Shown here: piece after piece, positions 44,376-53,368 of the stretch
Numbering within the stretch: the first letter of the stretch is position 1
How the letters are laid out: the number at the start of each line of letters is the position of its first letter
NCBI RefSeq assembly: GCF_040717535.1
Contig: NZ_JBFEFI010000007.1
Span: 124,001-188,000 of the forward strand
Source: Thalassoglobus sp. JC818
GTDB taxonomy: Bacteria > Planctomycetota > Planctomycetia > Planctomycetales > Planctomycetaceae
Length of the DNA: 64,000 nt
Direction of reading: 5' to 3'
Made by a program: the position numbers and the translations under genes
Notes under the pieces: model-generated
Told to the model about the DNA's origin: nothing
The model's input: only the letters and a program-made list of their open reading frames with translations
Database searches by the model: none

Positions 44376-46145
44376 ATGATTCTGTCAATTCGTCAGCGAG
44401 TTTTACTTGTTGCAATTGGAGCGATCCTGTGCGGTTCACTTGGAATTGCGGCCGATCCGCCGAGTGCTGCGGGACCGTTGATGTCGCTTCTCAAGAGCGG
44501 TCGAGTCCCGGAATCGAGGCAGTCCACAATCGTCAAACTGATTTGTGAACGAGGAAACGCTCACGATCTTCGCTTCATTTTTGAATCCGCACTTCAAGAG
44601 GATGGATGGCCGCTCGAATTGCGTACGCAGGCACTTTCGGGTTTGCTGGAAGCTGCCACGACTCGTAGCCTTCGCCCTAACGGAGACCTCTCCGAAACGA
44701 TCGACTTGGTTTCATCTGCCAACTCACTCATCTCACGATTAGGAGTTGAGCTTTGCGGGCATTGGCGAGTGGAGGCTGCCTTTCCAATCTTCGCGGAGCA
44801 AATCGACTCTTCACAGTTATCACTTGAGCAGAAGAGATTACGTATCCAAGCGATGGCTCAGATCTCTCCAGACAAGTCGCAGGACTTTCTGATCGACCTT
44901 GCAGGTGAAAAATACTCTTTCGAAATTCGAAGCATGGCCATTCGAGCACTCGCTGGGATCTCTCTTCCGGATGCTGGACGTCTGGCTGGGGAAGCACTTC
45001 AAAAGACGGATGGTTCTCTCGATTTGGGAGAGATTCTCGATGGATTCCTTGAGCGCGATGGAGGAGCCGAAGTTCTCGCATCGATTCTCCAGCAATCTCC
45101 TCCCAGCCAGGATGTCGCCAAATTGGCTCTGCGACATTTGTATTCGGTGGGACGAACGGACCCGCAGCTTAGCGACGTCCTTTCTAAGATCAGTGGCATC
45201 GCCGACGAACCGGCTCTCCCGACTCCAGAAGAACTGTCAGAACTCGTTCGGGTCATTGAACAAAATGGTGATCCGCACCGGGGCGAAGCGGTTTTTCGTC
45301 GCGATGATCTCAGCTGCATGAAATGCCATGCGGTGAATCAGGCGGGCGGGCAGATTGGTCCGGATCTGAGCGCTGTGGGATCGAGTTCTCCGGTCGAATA
45401 CCTTCTGATGTCTGTGCTTGATCCAGATCAGTCGATTAAAGAGGCATACACCACCAAAGTTGTCGTCACCGTTTCCGGCAAGATTCATCAGGGACTAGTC
45501 GACAATCGGACCTCGACCACATTGTTCCTGAAGCAAGCAACCGGCCAGGTCGATGCGATTCCTGTTGACGAAATTGAAGAAGAGATCGAGGGAAAGTCGC
45601 TCATGCCCAAAGGGCTGGTGAAGTTTATGACTCACGCTGAGTTGATCGACCTTGTCAAATTTCTCTCCGAGCTCGGCAAGCCGGGCGACTTCGCCGTTCG
45701 TTCCTCGCCTCGCATTCAGCTCTGGAAGCTGTTGAAAAATGTCCCTGACCAATTGATCAACGAAGTTCCGACACTATCGGCGTTCGAGGATCTCGTTCTC
45801 AACGCCGACTCCTGGACCAGCGTTTACAGTCGGATAAATGGCGATCTTCCACTCGACGAACTGACGAAGTCAGCGAACGAAAACGTCATTTACGTTCAGG
45901 GAGAAGTTGAGATCTCAATGAGTGGACCGATCACTGGTGAACTGAACGCCAGCGAGGGTGTGACTGTCTGGGCAGGGACGCAGTTGATGCCCGCTGAAAC
46001 AGAATTCACTTGGCAAGCGGAAGAAGGGGTGACACCGATCACCTTGAGAATTGATACTTCTGCGACGGTGTCGGGAGTGGTTCGACTGGAGCTTCGACGA
46101 CCGGATCAATCGAGTGTTGAGTTCACTGTTGTCGATGGTCAATAA
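44376..46145 (+). CDS. PVC-type c-heme protein with HEAT-like repeats
   Basis: About 589 residues from the ATG at 44376 (GGGAG 10 nt upstream). A signal peptide is followed by ~270 residues of helical HEAT-like repeats (LRTQALSGLLEAA, LRIQAMAQISPDKSQDFLIDLA, FEIRSMAIRALAGISLPDAGRLAGEAL). A cytochrome c domain then holds CMKCH near residue 313, GGQIGPDLSAVGSS and distal Met candidates, as in planctomycete 'heme-binding CxxCH' proteins. The last ~150 residues are beta-rich, unlike the family norm. The protein acts in the periplasm, in electron transfer, perhaps joined to sugar oxidation. The natural partner (a glucose/sorbosone dehydrogenase-type domain) is missing here. Confidence 0.85.
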   Translation: MILSIRQRVLLVAIGAILCGSLGIAADPPSAAGPLMSLLKSGRVPESRQSTIVKLICERGNAHDLRFIFESALQEDGWPLELRTQALSGLLEAATTRSLRPNGDLSETIDLVSSANSLISRLGVELCGHWRVEAAFPIFAEQIDSSQLSLEQKRLRIQAMAQISPDKSQDFLIDLAGEKYSFEIRSMAIRALAGISLPDAGRLAGEALQKTDGSLDLGEILDGFLERDGGAEVLASILQQSPPSQDVAKLALRHLYSVGRTDPQLSDVLSKISGIADEPALPTPEELSELVRVIEQNGDPHRGEAVFRRDDLSCMKCHAVNQAGGQIGPDLSAVGSSSPVEYLLMSVLDPDQSIKEAYTTKVVVTVSGKIHQGLVDNRTSTTLFLKQATGQVDAIPVDEIEEEIEGKSLMPKGLVKFMTHAELIDLVKFLSELGKPGDFAVRSSPRIQLWKLLKNVPDQLINEVPTLSAFEDLVLNADSWTSVYSRINGDLPLDELTKSANENVIYVQGEVEISMSGPITGELNASEGVTVWAGTQLMPAETEFTWQAEEGVTPITLRIDTSATVSGVVRLELRRPDQSSVEFTVVDGQ

Positions 46146-46180
46146 GCGGATTCGACGAATTTCCTGATCACTCAGAACGA

Positions 46181-47122
46181 TCAAGTCGCGTTCTGAATCT
46201 CGAACAGCGGACCTGAACACTCAATCGTTTTCTGAGTGTCCAGGCAAGTCGTGATGTGATCGGCGAGTCGATGAGCGCGAACAGCATCCCGCAAATCAGG
46301 GATGGGGACGATTCCGCCAGCGATGCGGCGTCCAAATAGGTCGAGGCAAACTTTCAGCGAACTGCGCTCGTGTTCGAGTGATTCTTCGTATTGAGGGCCT
46401 CCGCACTCCCAGGCGAGAGTGTCAGCCCCGAAGAGGCTCGCAATTCCTCCTTTGCACGTGACCGAACATTCAACGTTTGCGTGTGTGTCGTCGCTCTCTT
46501 TCTGAAATTCGACTTCAGCTGTCACATCTCGTGATCCACCCACTCGAATTGAAACCGAATTCTGGTCCTCGTTCGGGACGATTGTCAGAGGAGCATCCTG
46601 AGTCATCACCAAACACCAGTCGAGCTTGGCGATCTGCAAAGCACGATCTTCGTCCTGATGGCAGACGACTTTGAGAGAACGCAGGGGGCCCAGCCGCGTT
46701 GCCAGCAGTTCTCGAAGTCGAAGCGTGGAGGGTGTCCAGCGGTGAAAGAGTTCGGGAAGAATCAGCGAAGAGAGGCTTTTCGTCGAGTTGAAAAGTTGTT
46801 CGACGCGAGACGGGTCACCCAATGCCGTTGATCTCAGCAGAACAGGCTTCTCACTGCTGCTGATCGGATTCCAGGTCGGCAAGCTGATCCATCGATCCGA
46901 ACTGACGATCAGGCCATCGATATTGGGGGAATCAATGAGGCGGCAGATGCTTCCGCAGTAAGTCACGCCGTGCTGTTTGGCTGCCTCACGTGCTGTCTCG
47001 AAAGAGTCTGCGTGAATAGCTTTCAGTATCAACCGAGGGGCAGTCTTGATCAGTTCGATCAGCTGCCGATCGTTGTCTTCCGAATATCCGATGATTGCCA
47101 ACGAAAGAACTTCTTTCGTCAT
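46181..47122 (-). CDS. Gfo/Idh/MocA-like protein with degenerate cofactor motif
   Basis: 313 residues; ATG with AGGGA upstream. The N-terminal half has the alternating pattern of a Rossmann fold and a typical middle segment (DSPNIDGLIVSSD, SSEKPVLLRST), which place it with Gfo/Idh/MocA oxidoreductases. But the dinucleotide motif GxGxxG reads IIGYSEDND, and the EKP catalytic segment is followed by VLLRSTALG where the family usually has K.P.a. The C-terminal half is also divergent. It may bind a sugar or nucleotide without catalysis. Function unknown. Confidence 0.65.
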   Translation of the reverse strand: MTKEVLSLAIIGYSEDNDRQLIELIKTAPRLILKAIHADSFETAREAAKQHGVTYCGSICRLIDSPNIDGLIVSSDRWISLPTWNPISSSEKPVLLRSTALGDPSRVEQLFNSTKSLSSLILPELFHRWTPSTLRLRELLATRLGPLRSLKVVCHQDEDRALQIAKLDWCLVMTQDAPLTIVPNEDQNSVSIRVGGSRDVTAEVEFQKESDDTHANVECSVTCKGGIASLFGADTLAWECGGPQYEESLEHERSSLKVCLDLFGRRIAGGIVPIPDLRDAVRAHRLADHITTCLDTQKTIECSGPLFEIQNAT

Positions 47123-47421
47123 TGATCCCTGATTCCTTTCATCGGAACTTTCCGGAAGTCGCCATTGTTGAAGCGGGTTGCGCTGTGTAAATGTTCTCGG
47201 TTGCAGGCCAGAAGTCTAACATTCCGGGATAGGGGTTGCGAGTGCGAGTTCCGGGGCTGACAATGCTCATCGCTTCAATTCGACTTCTTTGTCAAATCGA
47301 ACGCGAAATCACTTCGCCCGTCCGAAAATCTCGCGGATTTCGAACGGTATTCCGCAATCTCCTCCAGCATCTCCAGCAGACTGCTCGTAACAAAGCAGGA
47401 GCCTTGAAAGTGGATGGTTTC

Positions 47422-48912
47422 ATGCAAACCAAAAGTATCTGGCCAGGAAGTCACTTCATCAGGACCATCCTCCTGCTGGGGGTGTGTCTCGGTTCGTCGA
47501 TTCATTCCCTGCACGCGGAAGATTTACGGCCAGCCGAGGTGATTGATGAGAGCTGGCAGACGGTCTGGAGTCATGGAGTACGGATTGGCTACGCGCACTC
47601 GCTGACAACCCGAGGACAGCAGGCTGGCGAAACGGTAATTGTCTCCGACCTTCTAACGGTCATGACGTTCCTGCGCTTCGGTCAACAGCTATCGATTCAG
47701 CAATCGACCCATGTCGTCGAAACGGTCGAAGGAGATCTGATTTCGTTCGTTTCCACTCTGAAAAATCCACCAAACAGCGAATCTGTGGCGACTGGAGATG
47801 TGCAAGCTGGCACTCTCAAGGTGACGTCCCGTGTGGCGGACGAAACGACGACAAAAGAATACGCCGAATTCGACGGGATCAAATCTTCTGTTTGGCCCGA
47901 GCGTTTTGTTCGCGAAGGGAGAATCACCCCGGGAATTGTTCATCGCTTTAAGGTGTTTGAACCAGCAGTGGGGCAAGCAGTGACGATGACTGCGGAATTG
48001 CTCTCGAAAAAAACCGCACACGACCTCCATCAAATCCGCTTTCAAACCCTGATCGACGAGTCGCCCGCCGTCGACACAATCATCACCTGCAATGCGAACT
48101 GGGAGTTTCTCAAGTCGGAAACCCCCATTATGAAGATCGTTATGAAGAAATCCGACGAGCAGGAAGCTCTGTCCCCGGTCGGAAAGGTCGCCTTCGATTT
48201 TGCGAAGGACTCGATGATTCCGGTCTCCGTCGAAGACAATCTGCATTCCGCTCAGTCGGTGACTTATCGTATTGAAGTCTCAGGAGCGAATGCCGGCGAA
48301 CTCTTTTCTGAGCAACATGCCCGTCTCAGCCCCAGTGAAGATGCTGCGATCGTTGAGCTCTCCACAACAGGGGAAGCAATTACATCCAATCCGCCAGAAC
48401 CTGAATGTTTGGAAGCATCGCCGGTTGTGGAATCGGATCACCCAATGATTCAACAGCTCGCTGAACAAGGTGCCGGAAGCGCCGTCGATCCGCTCGATGT
48501 GGCGCTTCGATTGACGAAATTCGTCGATGACTACGTGACAGAAAAGAACTTCTCGACATCACTCGGATCAGCATTGGAAACAGCCCAATCTCGTTCGGGT
48601 GATTGTACCGAGCACAGCGTGTTGCTCGCTGCTTTGCTAAGAGCGCGTGGAATTCCGTCGCGCGTGGTCGTGGGATTTGTCTATTCGAGTCGCTTACAGG
48701 CCTTCGTTGGTCATTTATGGACCGAAGCCTGGGTGAACGGAAAGTGGATCGGTCTCGATGCACTCGACTCAGACTACTTTGTTGGACCCGGTCATCTCGC
48801 GATGAAAACATCGAGTCTCTCGGGACAGGGGACATCAGCTGCGGGTGAGTTCTTCATGATCATTCATCTGCTCGGACGAACGAAAATCGACGTCGTGAAC
48901 GTTGTCCGGTAG
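47422..48912 (+). CDS. Exported transglutaminase-like protein
   Basis: About 496 residues from the ATG at 47422, which starts a signal peptide (IRTILLLGVCLGSSIHSLHA). The upstream open frame adds 62 residues without a signal sequence and is rejected. Residues ~30-330 are beta-rich and unrecognised (WQTVWSHGVRIGYAHS...). Residues ~370-480 are a transglutaminase/protease-like domain with the catalytic triad: GDCTEHSVLLAALLRARGIPSR (Cys), GHLWTEAWVNGKW (His) and LDALDSD (Asp). It is exported, so it probably acts on a periplasmic or surface protein or peptide. It opens a tight three-gene unit with the Nudix-like and DUF1549 genes. Confidence 0.85.
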   Translation: MQTKSIWPGSHFIRTILLLGVCLGSSIHSLHAEDLRPAEVIDESWQTVWSHGVRIGYAHSLTTRGQQAGETVIVSDLLTVMTFLRFGQQLSIQQSTHVVETVEGDLISFVSTLKNPPNSESVATGDVQAGTLKVTSRVADETTTKEYAEFDGIKSSVWPERFVREGRITPGIVHRFKVFEPAVGQAVTMTAELLSKKTAHDLHQIRFQTLIDESPAVDTIITCNANWEFLKSETPIMKIVMKKSDEQEALSPVGKVAFDFAKDSMIPVSVEDNLHSAQSVTYRIEVSGANAGELFSEQHARLSPSEDAAIVELSTTGEAITSNPPEPECLEASPVVESDHPMIQQLAEQGAGSAVDPLDVALRLTKFVDDYVTEKNFSTSLGSALETAQSRSGDCTEHSVLLAALLRARGIPSRVVVGFVYSSRLQAFVGHLWTEAWVNGKWIGLDALDSDYFVGPGHLAMKTSSLSGQGTSAAGEFFMIIHLLGRTKIDVVNVVR

Positions 48913-48913
48913 A

Positions 48914-49438
48914 ATGAAAGCGAATCATGACTCATTCAGTTGGTGGAAGATGACGAAATCACGACCGACAGCCTGGAACCAAATTGCCCTGGCTCTGATT
49001 CGACGCTGGTTCGATGATCGCCCTAGGTGGCTCGTATTGTCCGATGAGAAAGAGTCGACCTCACGACTCATTGAAGCAGAGCGGCTTCAAAAAGAATCGC
49101 TTCGAGAATCCATCGACCGAGAGATTGCATGGGAACTCGGATTGCGACGAAGCAAGGATTACATCGTCTCCAGTGTGCCGCGCTTGCATCTGGAGACACC
49201 CGTTTTTGAAAGAGAAACGTGTTCCGGTGAGAAGGAAGAGCGTTTTAATGTCTTTGAATTCTTCCTTGTCGAGCTCTACGGAAAACGCGGACGGAACGAG
49301 CTGGATCAAAAGAGTCATGTCGAGTGGTGGTCGGTTGACCAATTGCTCGATCAAAGCGGGACGACATTGCTCGACGAGCGTCAGCGGAGTCTTCTCGAAG
49401 TTGCGGACATTCTGAATGAGGAACGTAAACATGAGTGA
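48914..49438 (+). CDS. Nudix-like protein with a degenerate box
   Basis: 174 residues from the ATG at 48914 (a TTG at 48902 overlaps the preceding stop). The fold pattern fits Nudix hydrolases: WNQIALALIRRWFDDRPRWLVL, then a helix ending REIAWELGL, then FEFFLVELYGKRG and WWSVDQLL. The Nudix box GX5EX7REUXEEXGU is imperfect: the leading Gly region is not seen and the first E of EE is W. Metal binding may be lost. It follows the transglutaminase gene directly, and its stop overlaps the start of the next gene by 8 nt. Confidence 0.6.
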   Translation: MKANHDSFSWWKMTKSRPTAWNQIALALIRRWFDDRPRWLVLSDEKESTSRLIEAERLQKESLRESIDREIAWELGLRRSKDYIVSSVPRLHLETPVFERETCSGEKEERFNVFEFFLVELYGKRGRNELDQKSHVEWWSVDQLLDQSGTTLLDERQRSLLEVADILNEERKHE

Positions 49439-51083
49439 CAGTTCTCGGTTTCATCGCTCAGTTGACGGATTCAGCTTCGATATCGCACTTAAGGCAGTGA
49501 CATTCGCCTGTGTGGTGGTGTTTCTCTCCGGGCCGATAATTGCGTTCGCTGAGACTCCGGACCCCGATCAGCTGGCGGAGTTGATCGATCTTCGAGTTGA
49601 AGAGCGATTGCAAGTCGAAGGCATCACCCCAGCTCCGCTCGCGGATGATGCTGAGTTTCTGCGACGCGTCTCTTTGGATGTCACCGGAAAGATTCCTCAT
49701 GCTTCCGAGGTGCGTGACTTCCTTGCTGATTCCGATCCCGACAAGCGAAGCAAGCTTGTCGACGCAATGCTCGAACGTCCTTCCTACATCATTCATCACA
49801 CGAATTTGTGGCGAGCCGCGATGATCCCTGAAGCGGACGCTGATCCCACAATTCGTATAGCGCTCCCCGGATTCGAATCGTGGCTTCGATCACGAATCGC
49901 TGAGAATCGAAACTTCGCGGAGATTGTGGACGAGATTCTCACTCTGCCCGTCGACACCGAAACCGTCTCGGCATTCAATCAGCCTGACGCAGCGACTCCC
50001 GCCGCGTTTTATATCGCCAAAGAATCAAAACCGGAACGCGTGGCAGCTGCATCGGCCCGGCTCTTTCTGGGAGTTCGAATTGATTGTGCGCAGTGTCATG
50101 ATCACCCGTTCGACGACTGGAAGCAGGACCAATTCTGGCAACACGCTGCATTCTTCAGCGATCTCCCTCAGGTCGCTCCAATTGGTCAGGAAGTCGATGC
50201 TGTGACGATGGTCGATCGAGAGCAGGGGACAATCCTCATTCCGGAAACGGACCGAACTGTCGTCGCAACTTTTCTCGACCAGTCTTCCCCGGTCAGCGTA
50301 CCTGAGGAACGAACTCGAAAAGCTCTCGCGGACTGGATCGTCTCCTCTGAGAACCCATTCTTTGCCAAGGCAGCCGCCAATCGAATCTGGTCGTACCACT
50401 TCGGCCTCGGGTTAGTCGAACCGATGGATGACTTTAGCGCTCACAATCCAGCTTCGCATCCAGAACTGCTTGAGGAGTTGGCGACCGCTTTTCGCGAGGG
50501 CGATTACGATTTCAAACTTCTCATTCGCGCCATCACTCGGAGTCGAACTTATCAACGATCGAGCGTGGCGGGTGAATCAACTGGCGAGCGTCGATCACTT
50601 CTCGCCCGAATGCCAGTTCGAGGAATGACAGCCGAACAAATCTTCGACAGCCTCGCTGTTGCGACGGGATATCGTCAGCCGTTCGATCCTGAGCAGCCGC
50701 TCAATTTCAACAACGACGCTGCTCGTCAGGAGTTCATTGCAACATTTGGAGCCCAGAACGAATCCGCTCCCGACCGAACGACCACAATTTTGCAGGCACT
50801 CTCGCTCATGAATGGAGACTTCGTCGGGGACGCAACAGATTTGGCCGACAGTCGCACATTAGCAGCAGTCGTGGACGCTCCATTCTTAACGCTTCCAGAA
50901 AAAATTGAAGCGTTGTACTTGTCGACGCTGAGTCGAAAGCCCAGCGATGACGAACTCAGCACCATGATCGACTATGCGACTCGTTCGGACGACTCTGCCA
51001 ATGATCTTACTGAAGTAGATGTCGCTCTCGCTGATATCTTCTGGGTCCTTCTCAACAGCAGCGAGTTCTTGCTGAATCATTAG
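49431..51083 (+). CDS. DUF1549/DUF1553 domain exported protein
   Basis: About 550 residues from the ATG at 49431 (AGGA 8 nt upstream), overlapping the previous stop by 8 nt. A signal peptide precedes the DUF1549 domain (DDAEFLRRVSLDVTGKIPHASEVRDFL, LARLFLGVRIDCAQCHDHPFDDWKQDQFW) and the DUF1553 domain (FFAKAAANRIWSYHFGLGLVEPMDDF, RDFKLLIRAITRSRTYQRSS). CAQCH has the c-heme pattern, though heme attachment in these proteins is not proven. These are planctomycete hallmark proteins whose DUF1501 partner is usually adjacent; here it is not. Confidence 0.92.
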   Translation: MSDSSRFHRSVDGFSFDIALKAVTFACVVVFLSGPIIAFAETPDPDQLAELIDLRVEERLQVEGITPAPLADDAEFLRRVSLDVTGKIPHASEVRDFLADSDPDKRSKLVDAMLERPSYIIHHTNLWRAAMIPEADADPTIRIALPGFESWLRSRIAENRNFAEIVDEILTLPVDTETVSAFNQPDAATPAAFYIAKESKPERVAAASARLFLGVRIDCAQCHDHPFDDWKQDQFWQHAAFFSDLPQVAPIGQEVDAVTMVDREQGTILIPETDRTVVATFLDQSSPVSVPEERTRKALADWIVSSENPFFAKAAANRIWSYHFGLGLVEPMDDFSAHNPASHPELLEELATAFREGDYDFKLLIRAITRSRTYQRSSVAGESTGERRSLLARMPVRGMTAEQIFDSLAVATGYRQPFDPEQPLNFNNDAARQEFIATFGAQNESAPDRTTTILQALSLMNGDFVGDATDLADSRTLAAVVDAPFLTLPEKIEALYLSTLSRKPSDDELSTMIDYATRSDDSANDLTEVDVALADIFWVLLNSSEFLLNH

Positions 51084-51244
51084 AGCAAGCTACTCTCGCC
51101 GATGGACTCGCTAGTGCGACATCAATCAATAGAACTCTGAGATTGTTCGTTCGAGTGAGTTCAAAGCGAATTTGAAGGTGTTCGAATACAACATCACGAT
51201 TCGCACCAACTCATTTGTGCATCCACGGAAGCTCGACCTTTCGA

Positions 51245-53062
51245 TCAGCGGATGCGATTCATTCGCCAGAACTGTGGATAGAACGGGACGGCATAGCGCG
51301 GATAGTCTTTGACTTTCTCTTTGCCAGCTTTGCTCAATCGGTAGTGTGACCTCACGGTGATACCTTTTCCGTCATTCAAGAACGGAACTCCGTGCGGCCA
51401 GTAAATGTAGAATGCTTTTCCGACCAGGAATTTGCGGGGAACTGTCTGCTGTCCCGGACCCCAAAGGCGGCTGTCGAGACTTCGCGGGCTGTTATCTCCG
51501 AGGGCCAGATAAGCATCCGGACCGATCTGAATCTCAAGCTGATCGTATTCGTCCGCTTTTTCGAGATACAAATCGCTCCAGGCTTCCGGATTGTCACTCA
51601 AACTCGCGAGCTGGCGTTCGAATCCAGAATTCCGATAGTAGCGGTCATCGTTGATCCCGAAGTCAGCGCGATAGTAAATATCTCGTTCGAGAAGCAGGTT
51701 TGAAACTGTTGCGTCCACGCCAGAAGCTGCGATTCCAATCGGTGCGAGATCACGGTCTGTCGGGAAGGGAATTTCCGTCGCACCAGCGACTGCGAGATTA
51801 GCACCATCTCCAAAATCAACGAGTGAGTTGTTCACCCACAGGCAAAGTCGGTCGTCCACGTTGCAGAAGGTGATCGCATACGAGCCCGGACCGGAAATCG
51901 ATGTTTGACCTGTCGCGAGTTCTTCACGACGTTCGTTGAGCATCGAGTTGATTTCCGAGAGAACTGCTTCTCCTGTTTCGGGGTTGATTTCGCAGCGATA
52001 CCAGGATGTCCCTTCACAGATTTCGAAAATGACCTGACTCTCAGGTGTGACAGAATTCAATTCGAGATCGAAGTTAATGGTCAGATCGCGGACCCAGTAT
52101 CTCCCGAGATCGACTTCGTTCGCCGATTGAGAGTCAAAACGTCGCCCTTCTCCTGTGTAGGCATTGTATCCGCAGAAGTCGGAAATCAGGCGGGCACGCG
52201 GGTCGAGTTCTCTTGAGTTGTTGTAAGCAACCCAATCTTCCGGATGCGGCATGAAGTGACGGTACCGGAGCCACTCCAGCGAATCATTGTCGGAAGCAAT
52301 TGTGTATTCACGATTCTCTCGGTTCGCCTGCCATCCTTCGTCTGACTCGACAAAGTTTGCAATTTGGCCGACTTCTCCTTCTCGCACGGAAGCCCACCGC
52401 TCCGGCCAGCCAGCTTCGAGAATTGCGACCGGGGCGAAATTGTCGTCATAGACCGGAATTTGAAGCGCGCGCTGTTTGTCAGGAGACTTCCGCAGAATTT
52501 CCGGCCCATCTTCATTAATGCGATAAACGTTGCCGCCACGAATTCGAATCAACTCATTCGGAAGCCCAGCCAGCCGCTTGATGTAATTTGTTTCAGGCTC
52601 TTGAGGATTTTTGAAGACGAAAACATCCCAGCGATCCGGGTCTCCGAATTCGTACGGATATTTGTTGACGAGAATTCTGTCCCCGTTGAAAGCGAGTTCG
52701 TTGCGAATTTGTTCGTTGTTGTAGCCACAGTTCGGGCAGATAGCCGACGAGAGACGAGAGTTTTGCTCGAGCAATCCCGATTCACGAACGACTTCATCAC
52801 TCGCTCCGACGGTGATGTGATAGTCACACTGCGTGCAGGTCGTTTCTTTGTGGCGACCGTAAAGGGTCGGCGCCATCGAACCGGTCGGAATGACGAATGC
52901 TTCCGCCTCAAACGTACGGAACATGAAGGCCAGGATGAATGCGAAGAGGATGGACTCGACTGTATCCCGAGTGCTTTCTTTCCGCTTCGGTTTCTCGGCA
53001 GCTGTGGTCTCGGTTTGCTTGCCTTGACCACGGTGAAAATATTCTCGCAGGAACTTGACCAT
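51245..53062 (-). CDS. lepB: Signal peptidase I with zinc-ribbon-like and beta-rich inserts
   Basis: 605 residues, about twice the usual length. A basic, Lys-rich N-terminus precedes one membrane helix (SILFAFILAFMFRTF). The catalytic Ser is residue 62 in PTGSMAPTL and the general base Lys is 134 in DRILVNKYPYEF. Between them lies a ribbon with CTQC (76/79) and CPNC (109/112). The third conserved box (YLALGDNSPRSLDSR, from ~517) is separated from YIKRLAGLPNE (160-170) by ~345 residues that include a beta-rich segment (ending IAASGVDATVSNLLLERDIYYR) resembling a concanavalin/LamG-type sandwich. The enzyme cleaves secreted pre-proteins at the membrane. A paralogue lies directly upstream. Confidence 0.88.
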   Translation of the reverse strand: MVKFLREYFHRGQGKQTETTAAEKPKRKESTRDTVESILFAFILAFMFRTFEAEAFVIPTGSMAPTLYGRHKETTCTQCDYHITVGASDEVVRESGLLEQNSRLSSAICPNCGYNNEQIRNELAFNGDRILVNKYPYEFGDPDRWDVFVFKNPQEPETNYIKRLAGLPNELIRIRGGNVYRINEDGPEILRKSPDKQRALQIPVYDDNFAPVAILEAGWPERWASVREGEVGQIANFVESDEGWQANRENREYTIASDNDSLEWLRYRHFMPHPEDWVAYNNSRELDPRARLISDFCGYNAYTGEGRRFDSQSANEVDLGRYWVRDLTINFDLELNSVTPESQVIFEICEGTSWYRCEINPETGEAVLSEINSMLNERREELATGQTSISGPGSYAITFCNVDDRLCLWVNNSLVDFGDGANLAVAGATEIPFPTDRDLAPIGIAASGVDATVSNLLLERDIYYRADFGINDDRYYRNSGFERQLASLSDNPEAWSDLYLEKADEYDQLEIQIGPDAYLALGDNSPRSLDSRLWGPGQQTVPRKFLVGKAFYIYWPHGVPFLNDGKGITVRSHYRLSKAGKEKVKDYPRYAVPFYPQFWRMNRIR

Positions 53063-53368
53063 TGAAGTCGCGCCGTATTGGAATCGGGTTTATTCGCTCG
53101 CTGACTGCCACTTCGCGGCAACCGCAACTGTAGCCATTTTACGCCTCAAACGGCTGTTGTGTTTGGAAAGTATCACAGTTGCCGCTGACGTGCACCCGTG
53201 GCGATTTAGTTCAAAGAATCCGGAAGATTTGTCTCAGCTCAATTTCTTCTTGAGTTCGTCTTACGGCGAGTGATCTGGGCGAAATTTGTTCAAATTTGGC
53301 CTCTCGAATGATTTTCGCCGGTTCACACAGAATCGATCGCAGCGACAGCTGGGCGATCATGTTAATTC
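53063..53368. other. 306-bp spacer between the two signal peptidase genes
   Basis: The only feature is a 16-bp palindrome, AAATTTG-TT-CAAATTT, at 53282-53297. It could be an operator for the gene at 53062 or chance in AT-rich sequence. No gene or terminator is seen. Confidence 0.4.

Noticed and set aside
53282-53297. AAATTTG-TT-CAAATTT palindrome between the signal peptidase genes
   Set aside because: A low-complexity AT palindrome can arise by chance and has no promoter next to it; listed only within the intergenic entry.
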